64,000 nt of DNA, from assembly GCF_024679095.1 (NCBI RefSeq), contig NW_026111674.1, positions 148,501 through 212,500 of the forward strand, read 5' to 3'. The notes under the pieces are model-generated. The model searched no databases. It was not told the DNA's origin and was given only the letters and a program-made list of their open reading frames with translations. Positions 45,455-57,179 of this stretch are shown one piece after another (the first letter of the stretch is position 1; each line of letters opens with the position of its first letter). This DNA is from Eriocheir sinensis (lineage: Eukaryota; Arthropoda; Malacostraca; Decapoda; Varunidae). A program made the position numbers and the translations under genes.

Positions 45455-45948
45455 TCTCTCTCTCTCTCTCTCTCTCTCTTACTTTTTCCTTTACATTAAA
45501 CTATCTTCTTTACTTCTCCTATTTTTCTCTTCTCTATCTTCTACGCTGTTTGCTTTTTTTTTTTATTTGACGTATTTTCTCATATATCGCTTTCCTTTTA
45601 ATTGTTTTCCTGTTTTCTTCTTCGTCTCCTTTTTTTCTTCTTCTTTATTTTCTTCTTATAATTATTCCATTTTCTATTCTCGTTCTTGTTCTCCCTTTAT
45701 TTTCTTCCTTCTCTTCTTGTGATTATTTTTGTTCATTCTTTTCTTCTCTTCCTTTTTTGTAGTTCTTCTTGTTACTGTTGCTTCTTTTCTTCTTTCTTCT
45801 TTTTTCCCCTATTCTTCATCATCATCTTTTACGATATTTACAAGTCCTTATTTCTCTTCTCTTTTCTTGATGTGCTTTCCTTTCCTCTACTTTCCAGAAA
45901 TTCTAACATCCTTTTCATATATTTCATCACATTCCTTCCATTTCTATT

Positions 45949-45987
<39 letters not shown>

Positions 45988-46070
45988 ACACCCCCCCCCC
46001 TCACACACACTTACACCCCCCCACCCTCACATACACACGTCCTCTACCCCCCCACCCCCACCCCACCCTA
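45455..46070 (+). repeat. (CT)n, T-rich tract and (AC)n/(C)n block
   Basis: CT at 45455-45479, TTTTCTTC-rich DNA to 45950, AC at 45952-45985, then CACACTTACACCCCCCC repeats. It ends at CAGCTTCCGGCC. Confidence 0.88.
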
Positions 46071-46149
46071 CAGCTTCCGGCCCAAGAGAGAAATGATGCT
46101 CGTTGTGATAAGCCAGGTGGTAATTAAGGAGGTGGACAGGTGAGTACCT

Positions 46150-46575
46150 TCCCCAGGTGTTCACTCTTACAGGTAACATTGATTCATTAAGGGGAGCTTT
46201 TTCCTACACTCCCAGATCCTCCGTTTTTTTAATGCTCGAAGCTTAGACTAAAATATTTTGTTGTTGTCAGGTTGCTTTTGCAGGTGTACCGTCCCCCAGG
46301 TGTTCACGCTTACAGGTAACACGGATTCATTAAGGGGATAGGGGGGGAGGGGTCCTACACTCCCAGATCCTCCGTTTTTTTAATGCTCGAAGCTTAGACT
46401 AAAATATTTTGTTGTTGTCAGGTTGCTTTTGTAGGTGTACCGTCTCCCAGGTGTTCACGCTTACAGGTAACACGGATTCATTAAGGGGGTGTGTGGGGGG
46501 AGGGGTCCTACACTCCCAGATCCTCCGTTTTTTTAATGTTCGAAGCTTAGACTAAAATATTGCTGTCAAGTTGTT
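46150..46575 (+). repeat. Three tandem units of about 143-151 bp
   Basis: CCCAGGTGTTCAC, CTTACAGGTAACA, GATTCATTAAGGGG, CTCCCAGATCCTCCG and CGAAGCTTAGACTAAAATAT occur three times (GATTCATTAA at 46181, 46324, 46475). Length differences come from the G-run after AAGGGG. Confidence 0.93.
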
Positions 46576-46599
46576 TTTGTCTTACAGTTTTGCGTGGAT

Positions 46600-46820
46600 G
46601 ATTTTTCTCCGAACTTCTGATCATTCTTCCTTCCCTTCGAGATGATAATGGTCTGAAGTTGTTTTTATGACATTTCTCGGATTTGTTTTTCTTACGATTA
46701 TAATTTTTCTCTGAACTTCTTATCATTCTTCCTTCCCTTCGAGATGATAATGGTCTGAAGTTGTTTTTATGACATTTCTCTGATTTGTTTTTCTTACGAT
46801 TATAATTTTTCTCTGAACTT
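46600..46820 (+). repeat. Two tandem units of about 107 bp
   Basis: ATCATTCTTCCTTCCCTTCG, AGATGATAATGGTCTGAAGT and CTTACGATTATAATTTTTCT are repeated twice, with a partial third copy. Confidence 0.93.
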
Positions 46821-47390
46821 TGCATTTCTTTTCCCTTTCCTTTTTGTTTTTTTGTTTTTGTTTATCTTTCATTTTCGTTTTCTCATCCGTTTTCTTCTCT
46901 GTTATTCTTCCTTTGTTCGTTTCTTATTTCCTCCTCTTCCTCCTCCTCCTCCTAATCTTCCTGCTTCTCTTTCCACAACATTCAACAGTTTACTCTATTA
47001 CTCTTCCTTTCCTATTCCTCTTCTTCCTCCTCTTCCTCTTCTTTTTTACTACATTTTATCTTACTCCTTTATTCTTCCTTATTCATCTTACTTTTTCCTT
47101 CTTTTTCCTCTCCTGTTTCTTCTAATTTTCCTCTCTCTACTACTTTGGTTCAATATAATTATACTTTCCTTCCTCCTTCTCTTCCCATTACATTCCTTCT
47201 TTCCTTTTCCTCTTCTTCCTTCCTTTCATTTTATCACATTTAACATTCTATTCTAATTTTTCTCTCTTTCCTTTTTCCTCCTCTTCCTCCTAATCTTTGT
47301 GCTTCGATATCTACAGCATTCAACATTCTACTCTACTCCTCCTCCTCCTCCTCTTCTTCCTCCTCCTAACCACCACCACCACCCCACATC
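46821..47390 (+). repeat. T-rich pyrimidine tract
   Basis: CTTCCTCC, TTTCC words and ATTCAACA(T/G)T-type spacers. No gene. Confidence 0.8.
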
Positions 47391-47830
47391 TGGCTCGCAA
47401 TGACAAACTTAAGCGAGGGGTGTTTATGTACGCAAAAAAACACACACAGAAAAACGGGCGTATATCACAGAATCTCAGACAGCTACGGAAACACGAATGG
47501 ATGTAGGAGGTATGCTAGCCCATGCCTCACACCCCTGCCGATCCTCCGTAGTAAGGAACAGAGACAAATCACCCCCTTTCGCGACTCTGAGGGAAAGAGT
47601 GAGTGAGGGAGAAAGTCTTGAAGTGAAGCGGTCGTTGAGGAAATAGGAAATGTATCAATGGTGTTGCTTTAAATTCATCAGTGTCTTAGATAAGCATTGA
47701 AAGAACTACTTGATGTTTTAAAAGGTTTGCAAGAGTTACTATCTGGGTATAATAAGTCTTAGGATTTAAATTGATAGTTGAATGAACAGAAAACGTATTG
47801 GAATTTATAACTTAGAAATAACTTGTGATG
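47391..47830. other. Unassigned unique island
   Basis: Mixed composition to 47640, AT-rich after. No family recognised in any frame. Confidence 0.4.
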
Positions 47831-47834
47831 GTAA

Positions 47835-47840
47835 TAGTAA

Positions 47841-47887
<47 letters not shown>
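47835..47887 (+). repeat. (AGT)n microsatellite
   Basis: Pure AGT. Confidence 0.95.
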
Positions 47888-47984
47888 AATGGAAGGGAAT
47901 GGTAGGAAATGGTAGTGAATGAGAGATAAGAAGGAATGGTAGAATGCGGTTGGTTGTCTATGGGGACGGTAGCGGGAGATGGTA

Positions 47985-48358
47985 GTGAGGGACGGGAAGG
48001 GGAGGGGAAGGAAGGGAGGTGAAGGGAGGAAAGGGGAGGTGAAGGGAGAGAATGGGAGGGGAAGTAAAGGGAGGGAAGGGAATGGGAGGGGAGGAGAGGG
48101 GAGGGAATGGGAGGGAAGAACAGGGGAGGATAGGCGAGGGAAGGGGAAGTGAACGAAGGGAAGGGAAGGAAAGGGGAGGTAAAGGAAAGGGAGGGAAGGG
48201 AAGGGGAAGGCAAGGGAGGGGAGGGGGAGGGAATGGGAGGGAAGAACAGGGGAGGATAGGGGAGGGAAGGGGAAGTGAACGAAGGGAAGGGAAGGAAAGG
48301 GGAGGTAAAGGAAAGGGAGGGAAGGGAAGGGGAAGGCAAGGGAGGGGAGGGGAGGGTG
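47985..48358 (+). repeat. Homopurine tract with a 126-bp tandem duplication
   Basis: GAAGAACAGGGGAGGATAGG and GAAGTGAACGAAGGGAAGGG recur 126 bp apart (48115 and 48241). Confidence 0.9.
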
Positions 48359-48474
48359 GTGGTACATGCAGGTGGTGTCGATAGGTGGTTCCGCTTCGGC
48401 CAAGAGAGCTTCCAATGGGGTTTAAAATGATTTCGCGGCCGAGTGTCAAATGCGATCAAAGTTGTGGATTTAGC

Positions 48475-49050
48475 GCGGCGGAAGTACTCGATATTAAAGA
48501 GCAAATTCCTTCTCTTCATCTTTTCAACACTATTCCATTTTTCTTTATTTTTTCTTCCTTAATTTCATCCTCGCAACGGAAGTACTAGATTTTAAAGAGC
48601 CTATTCCTTCTCTTCGTCTTTTCAATATTTTACGCATTTTCTTTTTTCTTTCTTTATTTTCTTCCTTAATCTCATCCTCGCAACGGAAGTACTAGATTTT
48701 AAAGGGCAAATTCCTCCTCTTCGTCTTTTCAATATTTTACGCATTTTCTTTTTTCTTTCTTTATTTTCTTTCTTAATTTCATCCTCGCAACGGAAGTACT
48801 AGATTTTAAAGAGCCTATTCCTTCTCTTCGTCTTTTCAATATTTTACGCATTTTCTTTTTTCTTTCTTTATTTTTCTTTCTTAATTTCATCCTCGCAACG
48901 GAAGTACTAGATTTTAAAGAGCATATTCCTTCTCTCCGTCTTTTCAATATTTTACGCATTTTCTTTTTTCTTTCTTTATTTTTCTTTCTTAATTTCATCC
49001 TCGCAACGGAAGTACTATAGATATTAAACAGCATATTCCTTCTCTCCCTC
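48475..49050 (+). repeat. 107-108 bp tandem array, five to six copies
   Basis: CCTCGCAACGGAAGTACTAG, ATTTTAAAGAGC and TTTTCAATATTTTACGCATT recur; TCGCAACGGA starts at 48571, 48678, 48785, 48893 and 49001. The first, partial unit (48475) begins GCGGCGGAAGTACTCG. The minus-strand frame through it is periodic and not a protein. Confidence 0.95.
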
Positions 49051-49550
49051 ATTTTATATTCTGCCTTACTTTTTTTTTCTCTATTACCTCCTCTTCCTCC
49101 TCCTCTTCTTCTTCCTTCTTCTCTTCCGTTGCATTCCTTCCTTCATTCTCTTCTTCTTACTTTTCTTTCTACCACATTTGACATTCTATTCTACTTTTTC
49201 TTTCTTTCTTTTTTTCCTCCTCTCCCTCCTTCTATCCCTCCCTCTCCTTCTAACTCTTACTCTTCCTTTTCTATTCCTCTTCTTCCTCCTCCTATTCCTC
49301 CTTTTCTTTCTACTACGTTTAACATTTTATCCTATACTCCATTTTTTTTGTTTCTTATTAATCTTCTTTTTTTTTTCTAATCCTTCTTTTCTTTCTACCA
49401 TACTTAACGTTCTACCTTCTTCTTTTTCTTTCTTTCTAATCCCTCTTCTTCCTCCTTCTATTCCTCTTCTCTTTTTTGCTACATTTAATAATCTACCTTG
49501 CTTTTTCTTTCTTATTTCCTCCTCTTTCTCCTTCTCATCCTACTCCTCCT
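49051..49550 (+). repeat. Pyrimidine-rich degenerate tandem DNA
   Basis: CTACATTTAACATTCTA-type words recur at about 49171, 49313, 49402 and 49480 within TTTCTT/CCTCC DNA. Confidence 0.7.
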
Positions 49551-49709
49551 TCTACTACTACTACTACTACAACTACTACTACTACTACTACAACCATCCC
49601 TACCACCACCACCATCATCACCGTGTCTTAATCACCATCAACATCCTCACAATACAACCACTTCTAAAACATTTTCTCTAAGCATCTACTTTCCGCTTCG
49701 TGTGTCAAA

Positions 49710-49745
<36 letters not shown>

Positions 49746-49760
49746 AACTACTACAACTAC
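49551..49760 (+). repeat. (CTA)n runs
   Basis: At 49551-49592 and 49710-49757. Confidence 0.93.
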
Positions 49761-49958
49761 TGCAAACACTTTTCCTTTTGCATTTGAGTTTCTTTTCCAT
49801 TTTCTATTTTTTCTCTATCGTATTTTACTTTCATTATCTACCATTAACAATTACCTGATTTTTATTTATTTACCTTTGTACGAAAAACTTAAAAGCTCGT
49901 AATAAAAGAATAAAAAAAAAAAAATCTTGCCCCTTCACATCGAGTCACGTGATGCTGT

Positions 49959-49962
<4 letters not shown>
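49761..49962. other. AT-rich segment
   Basis: No gene. GTCACGTGAT at 49944-49953 is one base off the palindrome at 33868. Confidence 0.5.
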
Positions 49963-50147
<185 letters not shown>

Positions 50148-50202
50148 ATATTTATGGCGTGCGTCGCTACAGTTTTCTGAATGGCAATATCTGATGCTTT
50201 CT

Positions 50203-51425
<1,223 letters not shown>

Positions 51426-51442
51426 CCTCACATCCTCCCCTA

Positions 51443-51733
51443 CACACACACACACACACACATACACACACACACGCTTGGTACTTTTATCTCTTGAGTC
51501 ATGGGTTATATATAGCAAGGGAGAGAGGGAGAGGGAGAGGGAGAGGGAGGACCAGGTGTGAGTGTGTGGGAGAGTGGGGGAGAAGGGAAGGGGGTAGGAT
51601 GCGTGGGTGAAGGATCATGGGGTCATCCTCGTGTGCGTGGGGGGAGGAGAGAGGGGGTGTTGAGGGGGGGGGGTATATCCTTATAGTAGTGGGGTGAGGG
51701 GGTGATGAGGGATGAAGGGGGTGAATGGGGATG

Positions 51734-51770
<37 letters not shown>

Positions 51771-51775
51771 TCAGC
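51443..51775 (+). repeat. (AC)n, GGGAGA and (ACT)n stretch
   Basis: AC at 51443-51475, GAGGGAGAGGGAG at 51525-51550, G-rich DNA, (ACT)n at 51735-51770. Confidence 0.88.
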
Positions 51776-51893
51776 GGAAATATGACCAAGATAAGAAAGA
51801 TAGGTGGAAAAAAGATGAATAAAGATAGAAAAGGCGGACACGGAAGAGGATGTGAAGGCGAAAACATTTGAGGATAAAAAAAGAATGATGGAG

Positions 51894-51897
<4 letters not shown>

Positions 51898-51963
<66 letters not shown>

Positions 51964-52015
51964 TGGGGGGGGTAACTACTCAAGATGCTCTCAAGGTGTG
52001 GGTAAACAAAGCTAG

Positions 52016-52055
<40 letters not shown>

Positions 52056-52060
52056 CTATA
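51898..52060 (+). repeat. (GA)n and (AAC)n microsatellites
   Basis: GA at 51898-51956, AAC at 52017-52056. Confidence 0.96.
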
Positions 52061-52500
52061 AATACTAAACAACAGTAAATATTAAATCAACAACAATAAC
52101 AACAATAAACACAAAAGCGATGAAACAGACAAACGAACACACTAACCAAACCACCATCACAACAACAACAACAACAAACAAACAAACAAACATTATACAC
52201 AAACAAGAAGAAAGAAAAGAAAAAGAAAGAAAAAAGAGAAGGAAAAAAGTAAGAAATAACGGAAGAAAAAGATAAATGAAAAAAAAAATTATATAATGAA
52301 AGAAGAAAACAAGAAAGAAGAAAAGTAAGAGAAAGAAAAATGAGAAAAAAAAGAAAGGAAGAAAGAAAACAAATATGAAAGAAAAAGAAAAAAAAAGAAA
52401 AGAAAAAGAAGAAAAAGAAAAGAAAAAAGGAGAAATAAATCAAGAAAAAAAAACAAGCAAAAACAGATGGAAAAAAAAAAGAACGAAAAAAAGACAAAAA
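52061..52500 (+). repeat. A-rich tract with AAC and AAAG words
   Basis: No gene. Confidence 0.8.
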
Positions 52501-52510
52501 TCACCTTTCC

Positions 52511-52590
52511 TGAAAACCGTCCAATCACCCGCCAACACCCAACCCAACCCGCCCAATCACCCGCCAACACCCAGCCCAACCCGCCCAAAG
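52511..52590 (+). repeat. 38-bp duplication
   Basis: CCAATCACCCGCCAACACCC followed by A(A/G)CCCAACCCGCC, twice. Confidence 0.92.
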
Positions 52591-52940
52591 GATCACTAGA
52601 GGAGGAGGAGGAGAAGGAAGCAACGCACTGACACCACGACCTCGCCAAGCCCGTGACCCGAGGAGCAGAGACGCGCCTCACCTTCCTTGCCTTGCCTTGC
52701 CTTCCTACACCTGTTTCCAAGGTCACCGCGCGGCCGAGAGAGGGAAGGCAAGTGGAACAGGGAGGGAGGGAGAGGGAGAGGGAAGAAGGGAGGAGAGGAT
52801 GAGGAGATGAGAGAGAGGAGATGAAGAGGAAATGGGAGAGATTGAGTGAGGGAGAAAACAAGAAGAGAAGAAGAGAGAGAGAGCGCATCTTGTCTAGTGA
52901 AGTCTAATTAGAAGTTACGTTACCTTGATAAACCTGAGGA
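52591..52940. other. Mixed then purine-rich segment
   Basis: CCTTGCCTTGCCTTGCC near 52690, GGGAGAGGG words after 52750. No gene. Confidence 0.5.
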
Positions 52941-52944
52941 AGAG

Positions 52945-53057
52945 GCGGAGGAGGAGGAGGAGGAGGAGGAGGAGGAGGAGGAGGAAACAGACAGACAAAC
53001 AGACAGCAACGAGGAAAGCATTGTCGTCATCATTGCTACACGGAGGCGAGGGGCGAT

Positions 53058-53106
<49 letters not shown>

Positions 53107-53215
53107 CCCTGGTGCCCGCGTGAGGCTGAGAAAGTATCGCGACAGGAAGAGATAAGGAGGAACCGGCTCAGGAGGAGGAGGAGGAGGAGGAGGAGGAGGA
53201 GGAGGAGGTGAAAAG
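52945..53215 (+). repeat. (GGA)n, (AC)n, (GGA)n block
   Basis: GGA at 52945-52985 and 53171-53208; AC at 53060-53103. Confidence 0.95.
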
Positions 53216-53235
53216 CGTTTAGCCATCAGCCTCAC

Positions 53236-53668
53236 CTCATTTCGCTTCGTCTCATTTCAGCGCGGCCTCGTCTCCTCTAATCTCGCTTCCTCTCGTCTCA
53301 TCTCGTTTAATCTCACCTCTTGTCTCGTCTCGTCTTGTCTGAATTACACCTTGGCCTCGTCTCGCTTAATCTCGTCTCGTCTCGTCGGATCTCGTCTCAT
53401 CTCGTTTAATCTCACCTCTCGTCTCGTCTCGTCGGATCTCGTCTCATCTCGTTTAATCTCACCTCTCGTCTCGTCTCGTCGGATCTCGTCTCATCTCGTT
53501 TAATCTCACCTCTCGTCTCGTCTCGTCGGATCTCGTCTCACCTCTCGTCTCGTCTCGTCGGATCTCGTCTCACCTCTCGTCTCGTCTCGTCTCGTCTGAA
53601 TTTCACCTTGGCCTCGTCTAGTTTAATCTCGTCTCGTCTCGTTGGATCTCGTCTCATCTCTCGTGTGT
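53236..53668 (+). repeat. (TCTCG)n array with 47-bp higher-order unit
   Basis: CTCGTCTCGT words. CGGATCTCGTCTCATCTCGT starts at 53386, 53433, 53480 and 53527 (period 47), then a 32-bp variant. It sits directly left of the 35-bp minisatellite. Confidence 0.93.
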
Positions 53669-53691
53669 TTTGTATCTCGATTTGCAAATAT

Positions 53692-54335
53692 TCCTGATGG
53701 TCGGTCCAAGGCTTCTTCCCGGTGGATCCTGATGGTCGGTCCAAGGCTTCTTCCCGGTGGATCCTGATGGTCGGTCCAAGGCTTCTTCCCGGTGGATCCT
53801 GATGGTCGGTCCAAGGCTTCTTCCCGGTGGATCCTGATGGTCAGTCCAAGGCTTCTTCCCGGTGGATCCTGATGGTCGGCCCAAGGCTTCTTCCCGGTGG
53901 ATCCTGATGGTCGGTCCAAGGCTTCTTCCCGGTGGATCCTGATGGTCAGTCCAAGGCTTCTTCCCGGTGGATCCTGATGGTCGGCCCAAGGCTTCTTCCC
54001 GGTGGATCCTGATGGTCAGTCCAAGGCTTCTTCCCGGTGGATCCTGATGGTCGGCCCAAGGCTTCTTCCCGGTGGATCCTGATGGTCAGTCCGAGGCTTC
54101 TTCCCGGTGGATCCCGATGGTCGGCCCAAGGCTTCTTCCCGGTGGATCCTGATGGTCAGTCCAAGGCTTCTTCCCGGTGGATCCTGATGGTCGGTCCAAG
54201 GCTTCTTCCCGGTGGATCATGATGGTCGGTCCAAGGCTTCTTCCCGGTGGATCCTGATGGTCGGCCCAAGGCTTCTTCCCGGTGGATCATGATGGTCGGT
54301 CCAAGGCTTCTTCCCGGTGGGTCCTGATGGTCGGC
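53692..54335 (+). repeat. 35-bp minisatellite, 19 copies, strict register
   Basis: The unit contains GATGGTCGGTCCAAGGCTTC and TTCCCGGTGGATCCT. GATGGTC occurs 19 times from 53696 to 54326, exactly 35 bp apart with no indel. Three variants (CGGTCC, CAGTCC, CGGCCC) alternate; units 8-14 form a CAGTCC/CGGCCC 70-bp dimer pattern. The last unit runs into the 3' end of a SINE. Open frames of about 110 codons through it are periodic artefacts. Confidence 0.97.
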
Positions 54336-54585
54336 CCAGACCGTTCTGGAGCAGGCGAGTGTTTATAGTGGCGCCATCTTGCATTGGCTCATGCTGCCCT
54401 CCCAGAGCTCATCTTTGATCCTAGAATCTAGAGTCCGGGTTGATAGGTGGTCTTCTGGACAGCATGTGGGTAGTTTTAAGCCACTCGGCGGCGGCTGAAA
54501 AATCCCAGCTTGGCGGCACCGGGCGGGGATTGAACTCGCGTCGTCCTGAACGCGGCGCCGTCACGCTATCCATTCAGCCACCGCC
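54331..54585 (-). mobile_element. tRNA-derived SINE, full head and body
   Basis: On the minus strand it starts GGCGGTGGCTGAATGGATAG (box A-like, 54564-54580), then GAGTTCAATCCCCGCC (box B-like, about 54523-54538), AGTGGCTTAAAACTACCCAC, CACCTATCAACCCGGACTC, GATGGCGCCACTATAAACAC and GGTCTGGGCCGACCATCAGG. The 3' end is replaced by the 35-bp minisatellite. Family members: 780-945 (tail only) and 31147-31810 (split). Confidence 0.8.
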
Positions 54586-54690
54586 TCATATGACACGTTT
54601 CTCACCCCGCGAATCAATTTTTTCATCCTCCTCTGCACGAATTCTACCTTGATATCCTTTCCATGGTTAGGAGACCAACACGGTGTCGCT
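54586..54690 (-). pseudogene. CR1-like reverse transcriptase fragment, subfamily D
   Basis: The minus strand from about 54683 reads CWSPNHGKDIKVEFVQRRMK followed by KLIRGVRNVSYE, the F-W-S-P ... K-D-I ... V-Q-R-R block of CR1-type ORF2. It is cut at 54586 by the head of the SINE, so the SINE inserted into an older CR1 copy or joined it by rearrangement. Confidence 0.7.
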
Positions 54691-54950
54691 TAATTGAGAT
54701 GATGAAAGTAAATGAAAATAAAAAAGAAAACTATGAATCTGGCCACACAATGAAGGAGAAAGCAAAGGCGTAACAAAAGTAAGACATGTAATTATTGATC
54801 GACTTTCTCGCGGCCTGTCCCAACAACACCTCACAACAGAAAGCTTCGACACAAACCACAAACAGGAAGCGGCCGATATTTTTACCGCGCAAAACCCACG
54901 ACTTTCATTTGCATTAGTTTCCCGTGTAAGTTTTTAACCTTATTTTCTCT
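54691..54950. other. Unassigned segment, possibly more of the CR1 remnant
   Basis: No clear frame. Confidence 0.35.
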
Positions 54951-54952
54951 CC

Positions 54953-54978
54953 TCTCTCTCTCTCTCTCTCCTGCCTTG

Positions 54979-55035
<57 letters not shown>

Positions 55036-55600
55036 TTCGCCTTTCTCATCCTAATAATACTCTTTTGATGCGTTTTTTGCTCCTCTTCTCTTCCTCGTGT
55101 GACCTTTCGCCTCTTCCTCCTCCTCCTCCTCCTCCTCTTCTTTATCTTGCTAAGTTTTCTCCTGTTTTTCTTTCTCCAGACTTTCCATTTTAATTTTGTC
55201 TTCTTTTACTTCTCTTAATTCTTCATCTTGTGTATTCCTCTTTCGTTTCTTCCCTGTATATTTTTTTTCTCTCCTTTTCTTTCTCCTCCTAATCATTATC
55301 ATCTTCCTTCTCCTACTTCTCCTTTTTATTCCATTTCTTCTCCTTTTCCTTCTGCTCCTCCTTATTTACTTCCTCCTCCTCTTCCTCTTTTCTTTTTGTC
55401 AATTTTCCTTTTTTTAATATACTTTCTTGTTCTCTCTCTCATGTTTCCTCTAGCTTCCTCCTTCTTCTTCTTCTTCTTCTCCTCCTCCTCCTCCTCCTCC
55501 TCCTCCTCCTCCTCCTCCTCCTCTTCCTCTTCCTCTTCCTCTTCCTCTTCCTCTTCCTCTTCCTCTTCCTCCTCCTCCTCCTCCTCCTCCTCCTGAGATG
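54953..55600 (+). repeat. (CT)n and pyrimidine tract with (CTC)n/(TTCCTC)n
   Basis: CT at 54953-54970 and 54981-55032; TTC/CTC at 55460-55520; TTCCTC hexamers at 55522-55570; TCC to 55592. Confidence 0.95.
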
Positions 55601-55705
55601 ATGGATTACAGAGACAGTCACAAACATGTTACAAAGTACTGGAAACGATAAAAAAAAAGTCACCGATCCTCTTGCTCTCGCCCATGTCTTCCCGGAGGCT
55701 GGACC

Positions 55706-55846
55706 AGGAGGAGGAGGAGGAGGAGGAGGAGGAGGAAGAGGAGGAGGAGGAGGAGGAGGAGGAGGCGTCTTTTCAATGAGTTATTTGATTTGTATTTTTC
55801 CGGTTTAATTTATTTTCACTGTTCTTGTTTTTGTTGTTGTTATTAT

Positions 55847-55878
<32 letters not shown>

Positions 55879-55880
55879 CT
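55706..55880 (+). repeat. (GGA)n and (GTT)n runs
   Basis: GGA at 55707-55765; GTT at 55826-55880. Confidence 0.95.
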
Positions 55881-55976
55881 TTAAATTTAGTTACCTTTAA
55901 TATATATTCAATTCACTGATATATTTTTTTTTACTTTTCCTAATCCTCCTCCTTCCGGCGGGAGAGAGAAAGTCAG

Positions 55977-56087
<111 letters not shown>

Positions 56088-56164
56088 TTTCACCGTGTTT
56101 CTTTTTTTTTTTTTTTCATCTTAATCATCATTGTTCTTCCTATTCAAAGTGTTCCATTATTCCT

Positions 56165-56475
56165 TCCTCCCTCCACTCCCCAATTTAAACTCCCCTCGCC
56201 CCCACTCCAATCTTACCTCCCCATTGTCCCTCCCCAATTTTGTTTTCCCCCTCTCCCCTACTCTCCAATTTTACCTCCCCTCTCGACCCCAGTATTACCT
56301 CCCCTCTCATCCCCCTCCAAATTTACCTTCCCTCTCCCCTTCCCCCAATTTTACCTTCCCCATCCCTCGCCCCCGTTTTGCCTCCCCTCTTTGCTCCCCG
56401 AAAAAAAAAAATCTTCCTCCTTGCTTCCCCATTTTACCTCCCCAATCGCCCCTCCCCTAAATTTTATCTTCCTCC
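56165..56475 (+). repeat. Short degenerate CCAATTTTACCTCCCC units
   Basis: About eight to ten imperfect 25-35 bp units with (A/T)TTTACCT(C/T)CCC. Confidence 0.8.
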
Positions 56476-56519
56476 GCTCCCCCGCCCGGAGTGAACGCGT
56501 CTTCTCCTAACAACTCACG

Positions 56520-56622
56520 GGGCCTTAGGGGGGGGAGTACATGGGGAGAGGGGGAGAGATGGGGAGAGGGAGGGAGGGAAGGATGTGGGTGCCCTTGACA
56601 AGGTCAGGAACGAGCTTGGGTG

Positions 56623-56670
<48 letters not shown>

Positions 56671-56880
56671 GAGGTTAGATAAGGAAGTATAATATGATTG
56701 ACAAAGATTATAGATAGAAAGATAGATAGACAGACAGACGAATTGAGACATAAATAAGTAAATAAATGAAAAAAATAAATAAATATAGTAAAAAAAATAT
56801 TCTATCAAGGTTATTTATTTACTTTTTTTTTTAATTATTAAAATTCGTGTTTTCTCAATTTTTATGCGATTTTCAAGGTC

Positions 56881-56933
<53 letters not shown>

Positions 56934-56935
56934 TG
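56520..56935 (+). repeat. G-rich, (GA)n, AT-rich, (GA)n stretch
   Basis: GA at 56625-56666 and 56885-56931; (AGAT)n and (ACAG)n words at 56711-56740. Confidence 0.9.
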
Positions 56936-56999
56936 CAATGTAACTGTATCATCTAACTGGCTTTCAAGAGATGAGTCGGATTCTCTGTGTGAAAGGATG

Positions 57000-57120
57000 T
57001 GATGGGGAGGGGAAGGGGGAGGGAGAGGGGGAGAGGAAGATATAGACGGGGAAGAAGAGGGTGGGAGAGGGAGGGAAGGGTAAAGAGAGGAGGGAGAGGG
57101 AGAGGGTGGGGAGAGGGAAA
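57000..57120 (+). repeat. GGGAGA-rich purine tract
   Basis: No gene. Confidence 0.85.
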
Positions 57121-57179
57121 TAGCTTTTGTTTCTTCTTTTTTTTTTTCTTCTTCTACTTCTCTTTCATTCTTTTTCTTT

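Noticed and set aside
53654..54222. Periodic reading frames through the 35-bp array
   Set aside because: 35 is not a multiple of 3, so every frame cycles through the same unit. Open length comes from the lack of stops in the unit, not from coding.
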